Assembly (NCBI RefSeq): GCF_016919725.2
Contig: NZ_JAJERH010000010.1
Location: forward strand, 1 to 64,000
DNA length: 64,000 nucleotides
Direction: 5' to 3'
From: Virgibacillus sp. AGTR
GTDB lineage: Bacteria; Bacillota; Bacilli; Bacillales; Amphibacillaceae
Both the position numbers and the translations under genes were made by a program. Positions within the stretch are counted from its first letter, which is position 1. Each line of letters starts with the position of its first letter. The notes beneath the pieces were generated by a model that was not told the DNA's origin, ran no database searches, and was given only the letters and a program-made list of their open reading frames with translations. This document shows positions 29,778 to 38,994 of this stretch, piece after piece.

Positions 29778-30260
29778 ATGGAATCCGTGAAAGTGGAAAA
29801 ACTCATGATCAATTACAAAACACTTGAAAAATTTAAACATTTCAAGGAATATGGCAATCAAGAATTATCAATGCTGGAAGACCTAGAAAATAATATGATC
29901 GAAAATCAAAATGACTCGCCATTCTACGGGATTTATGTTGGGGATAGTTTAATCGCCAGAATGAGCCTTTATAAAGTAAAGAAAAAATACGACTTTTATT
30001 TCGAACCACCTCAAGACTATCTAACACTCTGGAAGTTAGAAGTTTTACCTGAATATCAGGGAAAAGGGTATGGTAAAGTACTTGTTAATTTCGCTAAAAG
30101 TTATCAATTACCTATTAAAACGAATCCTCGTATTAACTCCCACGGCTTTTGGGAAAAAATGGGATTCCAAAAAGCGCATTATGAAATGGAAAGAGACTTA
30201 GGCGAAAATCCTTTAATATGGATGCCTGAAGGGGTAAAAGAGCAAGAAAGTTCAAATTAA
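29778..30260 (+). CDS. ylbP: GNAT-family acetyltransferase YlbP
   Basis: 160-residue GNAT protein. The acetyl-CoA-binding motif A is visible as LEVLPEYQGKGYGKVLVNFA (about residues 91-110), followed by NSHGFWEKMGFQKAHYEM. Position between gerR and the bshC region matches ylbP of B. subtilis. The substrate is unknown. A strong GAGGGGG ribosome site precedes the ATG. Confidence 0.9.
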   Translation: MESVKVEKLMINYKTLEKFKHFKEYGNQELSMLEDLENNMIENQNDSPFYGIYVGDSLIARMSLYKVKKKYDFYFEPPQDYLTLWKLEVLPEYQGKGYGKVLVNFAKSYQLPIKTNPRINSHGFWEKMGFQKAHYEMERDLGENPLIWMPEGVKEQESSN

Positions 30261-30269
30261 ATTGAAGCT

Positions 30270-30306
30270 AAAGACATGAATGTAAAATTGCATTCATGTC
30301 TTTTTA
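30270..30306 (+). terminator. Terminator after ylbP
   Basis: Hairpin with 13-bp arms AAAGACATGAATG / CATTCATGTCTTT, 8-nt loop, then TTTTT on the plus strand, 10 bp after the ylbP stop. Confidence 0.9.
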
Positions 30307-30341
30307 TCTCGCATATAACTGGCATTAATACCCTCACTTCA

Positions 30342-30413
30342 AGCAATAAAGTAAAACCAATATGGTAAGTGCGGGATAAACAAAAACCCCCACTGATTGA
30401 AGTTTCACTTTAT
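30342..30413. repeat. Candidate short element C, copy 1
   Basis: A ~72-bp segment bounded by inverted ends AATAAAGTAAAAC and GTTTCACTTTAT, with a GC-rich core (GTGCGGGAT and AACCCCCACTG). A related inverted end pair occurs at 32213 and 32335. It is non-coding and looks like a small palindromic repeat; with two imperfect copies here the family assignment is tentative. Confidence 0.4.
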
Positions 30414-30514
30414 CTGAATTTGGCTTTTGTTTACATTATATAAAACATAAAAAAGGCTTTAAATTATCTACTTATGCGCTAGACAAATCAAGCGCAATGA
30501 GTTATCTGTTTTTA

Positions 30515-31000
30515 TTACTTATCCTGTGAATCCGTTTTTACCCAACTCCATAATTTACCCATTTCTTCCCAAGCATTTTCATATCGCGTAAGTTTCTCTT
30601 TTAGATGCGCATTTTCCTTCTCTAAATGCTCCGCATATTCTTTATCATTCTTGATATCTTCTGTTTTTTGTGTTGAAAAATTGGATCTCATCTTTTCTAA
30701 TAGCAGAATCGCAGTTTCTATCGTATCTCTTTCTTGAATTTTAGGCTCAGTAAAGCTCCATATATCCTTTCTATTGCCAAGCTTTCGTTCCTCTTTCGCT
30801 GTTTGAATTGCATCCTGATATTGTTTACGAATTGTCGCATTCCAACGAAATCCACATGCAGCTGAAGTTCTTGATAATTTTTTAGCTACCTCTTTAAAAG
30901 CTTCTAATTGTGTTTTTCCATCTCGTATATAGCGCAGGACCGTTTCTGCTAACAACACATCCTCATCTTTAGTCCATGCATCTTGTCGAGTTGCATTCAT
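30515..31000 (-). CDS. gerR: RsfA-family sporulation transcription factor GerR (YlbO)
   Basis: 161-residue Myb/SANT-like DNA-binding protein: [20 protein letters not shown] and [17 protein letters not shown] are typical of the RsfA/GerR family. A C-terminal coiled coil ([21 protein letters not shown]) follows. In B. subtilis GerR (YlbO) is made under sigma E and represses part of that regulon. A candidate sigma E -10 box lies upstream. It is placed between ylbP and rpmF, as in B. subtilis. Confidence 0.9.
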   Translation of the reverse strand: MNATRQDAWTKDEDVLLAETVLRYIRDGKTQLEAFKEVAKKLSRTSAACGFRWNATIRKQYQDAIQTAKEERKLGNRKDIWSFTEPKIQERDTIETAILLLEKMRSNFSTQKTEDIKNDKEYAEHLEKENAHLKEKLTRYENAWEEMGKLWSWVKTDSQDK

Positions 31001-31027
31001 AACATCCCTCCTTATACATTTGCTATC

Positions 31028-31056
31028 AATGTATGCAAAAAATAGGAGTGATAGAA
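31028..31056 (-). promoter_or_regulatory. Candidate sigma E promoter of gerR
   Basis: The minus strand has CATACATT (31035-31028), an excellent sigma E -10 match, 28 bp before the gerR ATG. About 14 bp further upstream is TTCTATC, only a partial -35 match. Expected from the known sigma E control of gerR in B. subtilis. Confidence 0.4.
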
Positions 31057-31134
31057 TAAAGTATTATGTATTTTTAACAGTTTTTTTAATTATTGTACAA
31101 ATAAAAGTAAAAATAGAGGGTGCGCTTATCTAGT

Positions 31135-31178
31135 GAAATCCTTTCCTATATAACAGGTTCCAGCTAACTTGGAGTGAA
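31135..31178 (+). repeat. Possible relic of element B
   Basis: The block CCTTTCC...GGTTCCAGCTAACTTGG resembles the internal part of element B (GCTTTCC...GGTCTCAGCTAACTTGG at 36358-36391). Only about 40 bp are recognisable, so this may be a fragment of a decayed copy. Confidence 0.4.
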
Positions 31179-31217
31179 AATAGACAACCATAGATTCCAT
31201 AACTACCTGTTGATTAT

Positions 31218-31249
31218 ATAAAAAACAGATCACAATTTGTGATCTGTTT
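31218..31249 (-). terminator. Terminator after rpmF
   Basis: Minus-strand hairpin AACAGATCACA / TGTGATCTGTT with a 3-nt loop, then TTTTTTAT. It closes the ylbN-rpmF operon. Confidence 0.88.
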
Positions 31250-31270
31250 GTAAGCTATGATTATACTTTA

Positions 31271-31444
31271 TTAGTTACTTACTACTTCTTTCCCGTCATA
31301 ATGTCCGCATGATTTACAAACATAATGTGGTTTTGTTAATTCACCACAATTTGAACATTCTACCATGCCAGGTACGTGTAATTTTTTATGAGTACGACGT
31401 TGATTTTTAACTTTTTTAGAAGTTCTTCTTTTAGGTACTGCCAT
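31271..31444 (-). CDS. rpmF: Ribosomal protein L32
   Basis: 57-residue 50S subunit protein. The N-terminus [19 protein letters not shown] is diagnostic, and the zinc ribbon has four cysteines in [26 protein letters not shown] ribosome site precedes the ATG. It is downstream of ylbN, the near-universal YceD-L32 pairing. Confidence 0.97.
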   Translation of the reverse strand: MAVPKRRTSKKVKNQRRTHKKLHVPGMVECSNCGELTKPHYVCKSCGHYDGKEVVSN

Positions 31445-31491
31445 GACTTACACCTCCTTCATAGAAGATAAGAAAACCGAGTAGAATGATG

Positions 31492-32022
31492 TTAGTCTTT
31501 CTTCTCGTCATCTTTCAACAATGATTCCAATTTCTTAAAACGCTTATCTATCGTCTTTTCTTTTTTTTCTTCTGAAATAAACTCCCAACCTTTCCCTTCT
31601 GTAGGGGACTTCATTTGGTCATTTGTTTCATCTGAAAATACTCGATACGGAACCTCTAATAGAATATTTTCCTTTATAAGCGGGGTTAAGTCAAGTACTT
31701 CCCCATCAATCGGATGTATTTCTTCTTCCGCTTCATCTTCAGTAACGTATGGTGCAGTAGTAAATACTTCATCTGCATGAATATCAAACGGATACGGGAC
31801 ATCTACTAGTGTTCGCGCACAAGGAAGTATCATCTCTCCACTAATCTCCAATGAAAAAATGATTTGGTCTCCTTGAAAAAAACACTGTCCATGAACACGA
31901 ACTGGTTCAATTTGACGAATATCGTTATTCATTGTCTCCAGTTCAGAAACATTTACTTTTTCATCAAAAGTGAATGGTTCATTATAAGCACTTTTCTTTA
32001 ATTGAGCTAATGCAAATTTCAA
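31492..32022 (-). CDS. ylbN: DUF177 (YceD) family protein YlbN
   Basis: About 176 residues. DUF177 features are visible: a beta-rich N-terminal half and the segment ILPCARTLVDVPYPFDIHADEVF, but only one cysteine remains at the position where some relatives carry pairs. The acidic/basic C-terminal tail is low-complexity. YceD homologues are linked to 23S rRNA processing and L32; the role here is inferred from family. TTG at 32022 follows GAGGTG with good spacing; a GTG three codons earlier is less likely. Confidence 0.9.
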   Translation of the reverse strand: MKFALAQLKKSAYNEPFTFDEKVNVSELETMNNDIRQIEPVRVHGQCFFQGDQIIFSLEISGEMILPCARTLVDVPYPFDIHADEVFTTAPYVTEDEAEEEIHPIDGEVLDLTPLIKENILLEVPYRVFSDETNDQMKSPTEGKGWEFISEEKKEKTIDKRFKKLESLLKDDEKKD

Positions 32023-32207
32023 TATAATCACCTCAAGGCAACAAGAGTAATTTTAAAAGAAAAAAAGACTTTTGTCAACATATTTTCTTTACAGAATACA
32101 AAACTAATTGATTAGCTATATCCTTTATATAGAGTGTTCCCGATCACTCCTATCACTAGTCATCATAACAGTAGACCAAATGCGAAATAATCTATTTTTT
32201 GATACAA

Positions 32208-32358
32208 TAAAGTGACACTTTATTCAAAAGTGTACTACTTCTGAATGTTAGTTGAACCAATCGGGCTTCTACGGGCAATTTCCTCTACGTGTTATTACTT
32301 TTTCATCTAGATTTACTGCCCAGGTTACCGGTAATAAAGTGAAACTTTATTTGAACTA
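32208..32358. repeat. Candidate element C, copy 2, in the ylbN-tmcAL gap
   Basis: The 349-bp intergenic region holds ATAAAGTGACACTTTAT (palindrome at about 32213) and AATAAAGTGAAACTTTATT (about 32335), bracketing ~125 bp that is not open in any frame. The right palindrome ends just before the tmcAL ribosome site, so it may also carry tmcAL control signals. The relation to copy 1 rests mainly on the end sequences. Confidence 0.45.
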
Positions 32359-32371
32359 GGAGATGATGAAA

Positions 32372-33586
32372 ATGGAAGCATGTGGGCTAGTAGTTGAATA
32401 TAATCCATTTCATAACGGGCATGTATATCATATACAGGAAGCTCGAAAAATAAGTCAGGCAGAATGTATGATAGCCGTGATGAGTGGGTCCTTCCTACAA
32501 AGAGGAGAACCAGCAATTATGGATAAATTTTATCGTGCAAGAGCGGCCCTAAGCAAGGGAATTGATTTAGTAGTTGAGTTACCATATCCATTCGCTGTGC
32601 AAAGCAGTGATTTATTTGCTAAGGGAGCAGTTTTAACCTTAAGCGAATTAGGTGTATCTAGCTTATGCTTTGGTAGTGAATCAGGCAATATTGACAATTT
32701 TATAAACAGTTATCACAGATTAAAAACAAATCAACAAGACTATCAAAACGTTCTTAGAGACCAGTTAAATTCCGGAATATCTTTTCCAGAAGCTAGTAAA
32801 GCAGCATACCGTCATATTAGCTTATCTACTGATGAAATGGATTTAACCAAACCAAATAATATTCTAGGGTTTAGTTATGTAAAAACCATTATGGATCATA
32901 ATCTCCCGATTAGACCATTAACTGTCCAACGCTCCCAAAGTGGTTACCATGATGAAACAATTTCAGGATCAATTGCCAGTGCAACCAGTATACGAAAAAC
33001 TCTAACAGAAAGAAACACGATCACACATGAAATTAGCAACTCTATTCCTGATACAACAAAAATGGAATTAGAAAATTATAATCAACGCGCTGGAACTTGG
33101 CATGTTTGGGAAAATTATTTTCCATTTCTACACTATCGTGTAACAACTATGTCGCTACAGGAACTTTCTATGATTCAAGGTGTAGATGAAGGGCTTGAAC
33201 ATCGATTAAAAAAAGCTGCTAGGAGTGTTCATTCATTTGGAGAATGGATGCAGACGCTAAAAACAAAGCGTTACACATGGACACGATTACAACGTATGTT
33301 CGTACATATATTGACGAATACCAAAAAGAAAGAAATCGACATCTTATGTAATCCATCCAAGATGGCTTACGTTCGTGTACTTGGATTTAATAAAACGGGG
33401 CAAGCTTATATTCATCAACAGAAGAAGAAAATAGATGTTCCTCTTATTCAGAAGTTGGGTCGTACCATGCATCCGATGTTAGAAATGGAAGAAAGAGCAA
33501 GTGATGCCTATTATAGTATTCTTGCTCCAGATGTAAAATTAGCTCTACGTAATCAAGAAATCCAACCACCGATTAAAATATTATAA
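32372..33586 (+). CDS. tmcAL: tRNA(Met) cytidine acetate ligase TmcAL (YlbM)
   Basis: Makes N4-acetylcytidine at the elongator tRNA-Met wobble position using acetate and ATP. The nucleotidyltransferase-like HxGH motif is in VEYNPFHNGHVYHIQEA near the N-terminus, followed by VMSGSFLQRGEPAIMDKF and the family FGSESGN motif. ATG at 32372 has AGGAG 8 bp upstream and gives 404 residues; two earlier ATGs lie inside that ribosome site. Convergent with ylbL. Confidence 0.95.
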   Translation: MEACGLVVEYNPFHNGHVYHIQEARKISQAECMIAVMSGSFLQRGEPAIMDKFYRARAALSKGIDLVVELPYPFAVQSSDLFAKGAVLTLSELGVSSLCFGSESGNIDNFINSYHRLKTNQQDYQNVLRDQLNSGISFPEASKAAYRHISLSTDEMDLTKPNNILGFSYVKTIMDHNLPIRPLTVQRSQSGYHDETISGSIASATSIRKTLTERNTITHEISNSIPDTTKMELENYNQRAGTWHVWENYFPFLHYRVTTMSLQELSMIQGVDEGLEHRLKKAARSVHSFGEWMQTLKTKRYTWTRLQRMFVHILTNTKKKEIDILCNPSKMAYVRVLGFNKTGQAYIHQQKKKIDVPLIQKLGRTMHPMLEMEERASDAYYSILAPDVKLALRNQEIQPPIKIL

Positions 33587-33593
33587 TAGCATT

Positions 33594-33638
33594 AAAAAAC
33601 AAGACCTATCCTCTAAAAAATCTAGGTCTTGTTTTTTA
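33594..33638. terminator. Bidirectional terminator between tmcAL and ylbL
   Basis: Arms AAAAAACAAGACCTA and TAGGTCTTGTTTTTT around a ~15-nt loop; A/T runs on both sides suit termination of both convergent genes. It ends 2 bp before the ylbL stop. Confidence 0.9.
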
Positions 33639-33639
33639 T

Positions 33640-34650
33640 TTACTTCAACTGCTGTAAATAATCAAGCGCATCTTCAAATGTATCAACAGGGACTATTTTC
33701 ATATCTGTTTCTATTTCCGCTGCCTTTTTACGTGCGATTTCATAATTTGTCTCACCATTACCTGCCTCGTTTGGAGCAAAAAAGATATCCGCACCTTCTT
33801 TATCAGCAGCAACCACTTTTTTATCGATTCCCCCGATTCGATGTACGTTACCGTCATAGTCTATTTCGCCCGTACCTGCGATTTCATAACCCTTCGTCAA
33901 ATCCTCTTCCGTTAATTGATCATAAATTTCCAAAGAGAACATGAGTCCTGCACTAGGACCACCTATCTTCCCGCTAGAAAAATGTACTTGAGGGTTTACT
34001 GAAACCGCACGATCAGTTACTAATCGAATACCTATTCCAGGCTTATTACCTAAATCAGCTAATGATTCGAGTGTAATCTTTACAGACATCTCTTTTTCGT
34101 CACGAACGAAATCTACAGTAATTGTTTCGTTAGCCTTTTTTTCTTCTACGTAATGAATTAAATCATTCGCTTCTTTAATCTCCTCTCCATCAATTCCAAT
34201 AATTCGATCTCCCATTTGTAATTTCCCATCAGCAGGCATATTTTCAACAATTGAAACAACGTATACGCCATTGTAATCGATTGATATATCTTGATGTGCA
34301 GCTTTATATGCAACTACAGTCGATGCTTCTTGTGAATTTTCCATCATTTGCAATTGAGCATGCATATACTCATCATCTGTTATACCATCGGGGAAAACTT
34401 CTTCAATAGGAACTATTTGATGATGAGGTAGCACCTTTGCCAATATGTATTGTACTGGTGTAGCTTGTCCGCCACTAACTGTAACAAGATGCATATCTCC
34501 CTTACTTTCATAACCTTCTTCTACTTCAACAATTGGATTGAGCGCATCTGCACCACCAGGCTTATAAATATAAAATGGAAGCTGATATGCCGCTAAAAAA
34601 TAAACAGCAACTATCATTAGAAGTAAGCTAGCCAAGTATTTTTTTGTCAT
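33640..34650 (-). CDS. ylbL: PDZ and Lon-type serine protease YlbL
   Basis: Membrane-anchored protease. N-terminal signal anchor (LLLMIVAVYFLAAYQLPFYI), PDZ domain at about residues 105-195 (NMPADGKLQMGDRIIGIDG), and a C-terminal Lon-type domain with the catalytic serine in GGPSAGLMFSLEIYDQL and lysine in GGIDKKVVAADKEGA. ATG at 34650 follows GGAGGG properly. B. subtilis YlbL degrades the SOS division inhibitor YneA; this is known for the homologue, not shown here. Confidence 0.94.
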   Translation of the reverse strand: MTKKYLASLLLMIVAVYFLAAYQLPFYIYKPGGADALNPIVEVEEGYESKGDMHLVTVSGGQATPVQYILAKVLPHHQIVPIEEVFPDGITDDEYMHAQLQMMENSQEASTVVAYKAAHQDISIDYNGVYVVSIVENMPADGKLQMGDRIIGIDGEEIKEANDLIHYVEEKKANETITVDFVRDEKEMSVKITLESLADLGNKPGIGIRLVTDRAVSVNPQVHFSSGKIGGPSAGLMFSLEIYDQLTEEDLTKGYEIAGTGEIDYDGNVHRIGGIDKKVVAADKEGADIFFAPNEAGNGETNYEIARKKAAEIETDMKIVPVDTFEDALDYLQQLK

Positions 34651-34751
34651 TTCTTTACCCTCCACTATGTTCCACTAACACCATCTGTTTTAAAAGTGTA
34701 TGGCATAAATTCGCTAGGTATGTGCGTATATTTATATAGACTTGTACATCG

Positions 34752-34779
34752 CATTAGGAGAACGCGCTTTCTCCTAATG
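34752..34779. repeat. Inverted repeat between ylbL and ylbJ
   Basis: Arms CATTAGGAGAA and TTCTCCTAATG around CGCGCT, lying in the divergent ylbL-ylbJ promoter gap. No U tract follows on either strand, so it is more likely an operator or a hairpin in the leader than a terminator. Confidence 0.5.
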
Positions 34780-34846
34780 ATATTCCAATTCTACTACTAT
34801 CATACGAATAAGTACAGAGCAAGGCTAACAATTAGGAGGCGCAACA

Positions 34847-36064
34847 TTGTCACAAATAGTTAAAACAATCCTTCTTTCTGGGACAACGGCATTTATCGCA
34901 TTTTCACTAATACAATTTTCAGATCAAACATTTGAAGCCAGTATCCGTGGCTTAAGTATTTGGTGGGAAGTGGTATTCCCATCACTATTACCTTTTTTTA
35001 TAACTGCTGAACTACTAATCAGTTTTGGTGTCGTGAAATTTATTGGCGTACTATTTGAACCAATCATGCGCCCTTTATTTAATATTCCAGGTGTTGGAAG
35101 CTTTGGATGGATTATGGGGATGGCAAGTGGTTATCCTACTGGCGCCAAAATCGCAAGTAGACTAAGAGAAGAAAAACAATTAACACAAATTGAAGCTGAA
35201 AGATTAGTTTCATTTACTAATGCCTCCAGCCCATTATTTATTTTTGCAGCAGTATCTGTTGGTTTTTTCCACGATACAAAACTAGGAATATTACTAGCTG
35301 CTTGTCATTATATTAGTAATGCATTTGTTGGTATTTGTATGCGATTCTATGGAAAAAACAAAGAAAAACAAGATATGATGAGAAGGGAAGTTCGTGGGAG
35401 AGTATCAATCGTTAAAGCATTTAAAGATATGCATGAAACAAGATTAATGGACAATCGACCATTAGGAGAAATTCTCGGAGATGCTGTCCTTCATTCTGTT
35501 AAAACACTAGTAATGGTTGGTGGATTTATCATTTTATTTTCTGTGCTTACAAAGTTATTCTTTTTAACTGGTATATCCACATTCATATCTGTATTTTTCC
35601 AACATATTTTACAATTATTTTCTATGTCTCCCGAATTTGGTTTACCTCTATTATCTGGACTTTTCGAGATAACAATTGGTGCGCAGAGCATTTCAGGAAT
35701 AACAAGTGATACGCTTCTAACAAAAGCTATCTTAGTAAGTTTTATTTTAGGTTTTAATGGTTTGTCGGTTCAAGCACAAGTTGCGAGCATACTTGCAAAA
35801 ACAGATATTCGTTTTGCGCCTTATTTTTTTGCTAGAATTCTTCATGGAATGATTGCTGCCATCCTTACTATCGTCCTTTATAAACCGTTATATTTGAATA
35901 AACAAGCATTTGATTCCGATCATATCGCTGTATCGCAAGCCGTTCATGAAAATATTTGGAATAAGGTATTGGAGAAAATAATAACATATGGTCCAATCAT
36001 TACCATCATTTCCCTAGGAATTTCTATTATTATAATTGCTATTCGACTAAATGCTGCAAAATAA
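34847..36064 (+). CDS. ylbJ: Sporulation integral membrane protein YlbJ
   Basis: 405-residue nucleoside-transporter-like (Gate domain) membrane protein, around 8-10 membrane segments; motifs include IMGMASGYPTGAKIASRL and LSGLFEITIGAQSISG. In B. subtilis ylbJ is a sigma E-controlled gene needed for spore cortex formation. Start TTG follows AGGAGG by 8 bp. Divergent from ylbL. Confidence 0.93.
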   Translation: MSQIVKTILLSGTTAFIAFSLIQFSDQTFEASIRGLSIWWEVVFPSLLPFFITAELLISFGVVKFIGVLFEPIMRPLFNIPGVGSFGWIMGMASGYPTGAKIASRLREEKQLTQIEAERLVSFTNASSPLFIFAAVSVGFFHDTKLGILLAACHYISNAFVGICMRFYGKNKEKQDMMRREVRGRVSIVKAFKDMHETRLMDNRPLGEILGDAVLHSVKTLVMVGGFIILFSVLTKLFFLTGISTFISVFFQHILQLFSMSPEFGLPLLSGLFEITIGAQSISGITSDTLLTKAILVSFILGFNGLSVQAQVASILAKTDIRFAPYFFARILHGMIAAILTIVLYKPLYLNKQAFDSDHIAVSQAVHENIWNKVLEKIITYGPIITIISLGISIIIIAIRLNAAK

Positions 36065-36086
36065 AGCGATGGTTAGCTGTATAAAT

Positions 36087-36262
36087 AAAAGCGCAAGCGC
36101 TCGATTAGAAACGCAGCGACTGGAGCGAGTCAACGGAGATAGAGGATTCACGCCGATGATGACTTAGATTAGGGCGATTCATGGGCGCTGGGAGCTGAAC
36201 GCAGCTTAACACGCCCATAATTATCCAGATGGGCAAATTTTATAATTTCCTAGACTATAAAA
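36087..36262 (+). repeat. Element A, copy 3
   Basis: Left end AAAAGCGCAAGCGCTCGATT, then GCAGCGACTGGAGCGAGTCA, GCCGATGATGACTTAGATTA, AACACGCCC and TATAATTTCCTAGACTATAA. The GTGAGCTTGCGA block is deleted. It is directly followed by element B copy 1. Confidence 0.92.
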
Positions 36263-36550
36263 AGAGGCTGGGACAAAACACAACTTCTTTTACTCAAAAT
36301 ACGAATAATCATGTTATCAATAGAAGTATCATCGCCACACCGTGAAACTATACGCGCTTTCCGCGGGAACGGTCTCAGCTAACTTGGTAAAGAAAAACAA
36401 GTTACTAAGTGGATCTTCGGACTCGTGCTGTTCCCGCCGGAGTCTCGCTTATTTCAGGTGCTAAATGAATAATTCTAATCAAAAAACGAACGATAATTAA
36501 TTTCAACTAATTATTGTTCGTTTTTTATTGCTTCTTCATTCTTTTGTCCA

Positions 36551-36551
<1 letters not shown>
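36261..36551. repeat. Element B, copy 1
   Basis: About 290 bp beginning AAAGAGGCTGGGACAAAAC and ending with the partial inverted complement TTTTGTCC. The interior contains a pair GCGGGAAC / GTTCCCGC that can fold as a long arm, and near the right end a strong hairpin (AAAAAACGAACGATAATTA / TAATTATTGTTCGTTTTTT, 36481-36526) that can terminate ylbJ and coaD. It is 84-90% alike by eye to copy 2. Confidence 0.9.
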
Positions 36552-37601
<1,050 letters not shown>

Positions 37602-37673
37602 TATTCCACCTCGATTTTACCCTATTCGACATTTATCCTACCACAAAAGTATGAAAACGAAAACAAGAATTCA

Positions 37674-37890
37674 TTGAAAAAATTTTTTAGCTAGGTGTAT
37701 ATTATCCTTATGATCGACCATACTAACATAATGAGACAGCTAAAGGTTAGCTTGGTTGTTTCAAAACACGGAGAAGACTTACTCTTCCCCATAAGTTCTT
37801 CTTCCGGTTTCTCCTCTCCCTTTGCCTTTTTGTTTTCTAACAAGAAAACAAAGGGACCTGTAGAATCATTTCTGCAGGTTTTTTCTTTTG
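37674..37890. ncRNA. Structured RNA region upstream of rsmD (ylbH-leader candidate)
   Basis: The 345-bp rsmD-ylbG gap is rich in stems: GGAGAAG/CTCTTCC (37769-37788), GTTTTC/GAAAAC nested inside CCCTTT/AAAGGG (37819-37855), and ACCTGTAGAA/TTCTGCAGGT followed on the plus strand by TTTTTTCTTTT (37856-37886). The plus strand also has TTGAAA-N18-TATATT at 37674-37703, so it could be a ~180-nt terminated plus-strand RNA. A conserved RNA motif called the ylbH leader is known at this place in Bacilli; read that way it is on the minus strand. I cannot decide the strand. Confidence 0.5.
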
Positions 37891-37912
37891 TATAAGAGAA
37901 TTGTTTCAAACG

Positions 37913-37943
37913 AAAAGCTGCGAACAATCAATTCGCAGCTTTT
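37913..37943 (-). terminator. Terminator after ylbG
   Basis: Hairpin with 12-bp arms AAAAGCTGCGAA / TTCGCAGCTTTT, 7-nt loop, just past the ylbG stop; TTTTCGTTT follows on the minus strand. Confidence 0.85.
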
Positions 37944-37946
37944 CCG

Positions 37947-38222
37947 TCATATCCCCATTTTATAATCATATTGTTTAGCCTTATCTGGTTTCGCATTTTC
38001 AAAATCAATTCGAACAAAAGGCTTGTAGGAGCGCTCAACCTTAGAAACAAAAGAAAGCCTTAATAATTTTTCTTCTACTTTTTCTATTTCCTCTTGATCG
38101 ACATATAATACAGCATATTTCATTTTCTTTGAACTGTATAAAAAATGACCATGGCGCTTAATTTGCTTTAGATTCTTCATATGTTGAAACCAGACCACAA
38201 TTCCTTGACGTTTTGTTCGCAT
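37947..38222 (-). CDS. ylbG: DUF2129 family protein YlbG
   Basis: 91-residue protein of the YlbG family (MRTKRQGIVVWFQHMKNLKQ, then RYGHFLYSSKKMKYAVLYVD-like core with RHGHFLYSSKKMKYAVLYV here). It forms a compact alpha/beta fold with no catalytic motif; function unknown. GAGGTAACTT precedes the ATG. Conserved between ylbF and rsmD. Confidence 0.88.
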   Translation of the reverse strand: MRTKRQGIVVWFQHMKNLKQIKRHGHFLYSSKKMKYAVLYVDQEEIEKVEEKLLRLSFVSKVERSYKPFVRIDFENAKPDKAKQYDYKMGI

Positions 38223-38260
38223 AAGTTACCTCGCTAAAAATAATATACTTTTTCCATCAT

Positions 38261-38698
38261 TTAAGATGCACATCCACATCCGCCACCGCTACCACAACCA
38301 CATCCACTATCGGATAATGCAGCACCATCTTGTGGGGCTTTGACTTGCTCACTTACACTATGAGCAACATAATTACTAATTTCATCCAGCAATTTTTGTA
38401 GATTACGTTCAGCTATCTTAAAGGAAGCAACTTTATCATTCATGTCCATCTCCCTTTTTACTCTTCGAACTTCTTTCATAATCGCATTATAATCTGGATG
38501 ATATCTACCGAAACGTTGAACATCTTCATAATGACTTTTTATATCTATAAATGCTTGTATAAGCCGTTGTGCATGTTGGTCCTCATCAAGTTCCTGCTGA
38601 GATCGATTATAGGCTTCCATAACGTCTGAGTCTAAAATCATTCTACCAAGCTGCTCAGACCGATCTAGAATATCTACATATTCCATTGTCGCAATCAT
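38261..38698 (-). CDS. ylbF: YlbF, component of the YlbF-YmcA-YaaT RNase Y specificity complex
   Basis: Helical YlbF/YmcA family protein (SEQLGRMILDSDVMEAYNRS, then QRLIQAFIDIKSHYEDVQRFG). The C-terminus is a Gly/Cys cluster, SGCGCGSGGGCGCAS, consistent with the Fe-S cluster binding reported for the B. subtilis complex. ATG at 38698 has GGAGGTG at the right distance; 145 residues. Homologues affect competence, sporulation and biofilm through mRNA processing. Confidence 0.92.
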   Translation of the reverse strand: MIATMEYVDILDRSEQLGRMILDSDVMEAYNRSQQELDEDQHAQRLIQAFIDIKSHYEDVQRFGRYHPDYNAIMKEVRRVKREMDMNDKVASFKIAERNLQKLLDEISNYVAHSVSEQVKAPQDGAALSDSGCGCGSGGGCGCAS

Positions 38699-38749
38699 CC
38701 TATCCACCTCCATCCTTATCTTATCACTTTTCCTGCTTTCTGAAAATAA

Positions 38750-38983
38750 TTAATCCTTCATCGCTCCAGCAAACTGCATTAACATTCCCACCATTTGAAT
38801 GTGATTATTTACTTTCTCTACCTGCTGAGGAAATGTTTTTCCATAGAAGCGTTTGGACTCCTTTCTCATGTCTTCGATAAGATTAGGATCTCGTGATAAA
38901 TATCGATACCAGATAGGATTAAGTCTAACAAATCGTAATAATTCAGGATTTTGTCGTAAGTAGTTATAGGAATTCGGATCCAT
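38750..38983 (-). CDS. ylbE: YlbE-like protein
   Basis: Small helical protein (77 residues) starting MDPNSYNYLRQNPELLRFVR, with LNPIWYRYLSRDPNLIEDM, typical of the YlbE family. Function unknown. ATG at 38983 follows AAGGAG; its coding start overlaps the end of ylbD, so the two are probably coupled. Confidence 0.88.
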   Translation of the reverse strand: MDPNSYNYLRQNPELLRFVRLNPIWYRYLSRDPNLIEDMRKESKRFYGKTFPQQVEKVNNHIQMVGMLMQFAGAMKD

Positions 38984-38994
38984 ATTTTCACTCC

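Noticed and set aside
37691-37927. 78- and 66-codon open frames on opposite strands in the rsmD-ylbG gap
   Set aside because: Both coincide with the stem-rich RNA region and its hairpins; neither has a convincing ribosome site or protein-like sequence.
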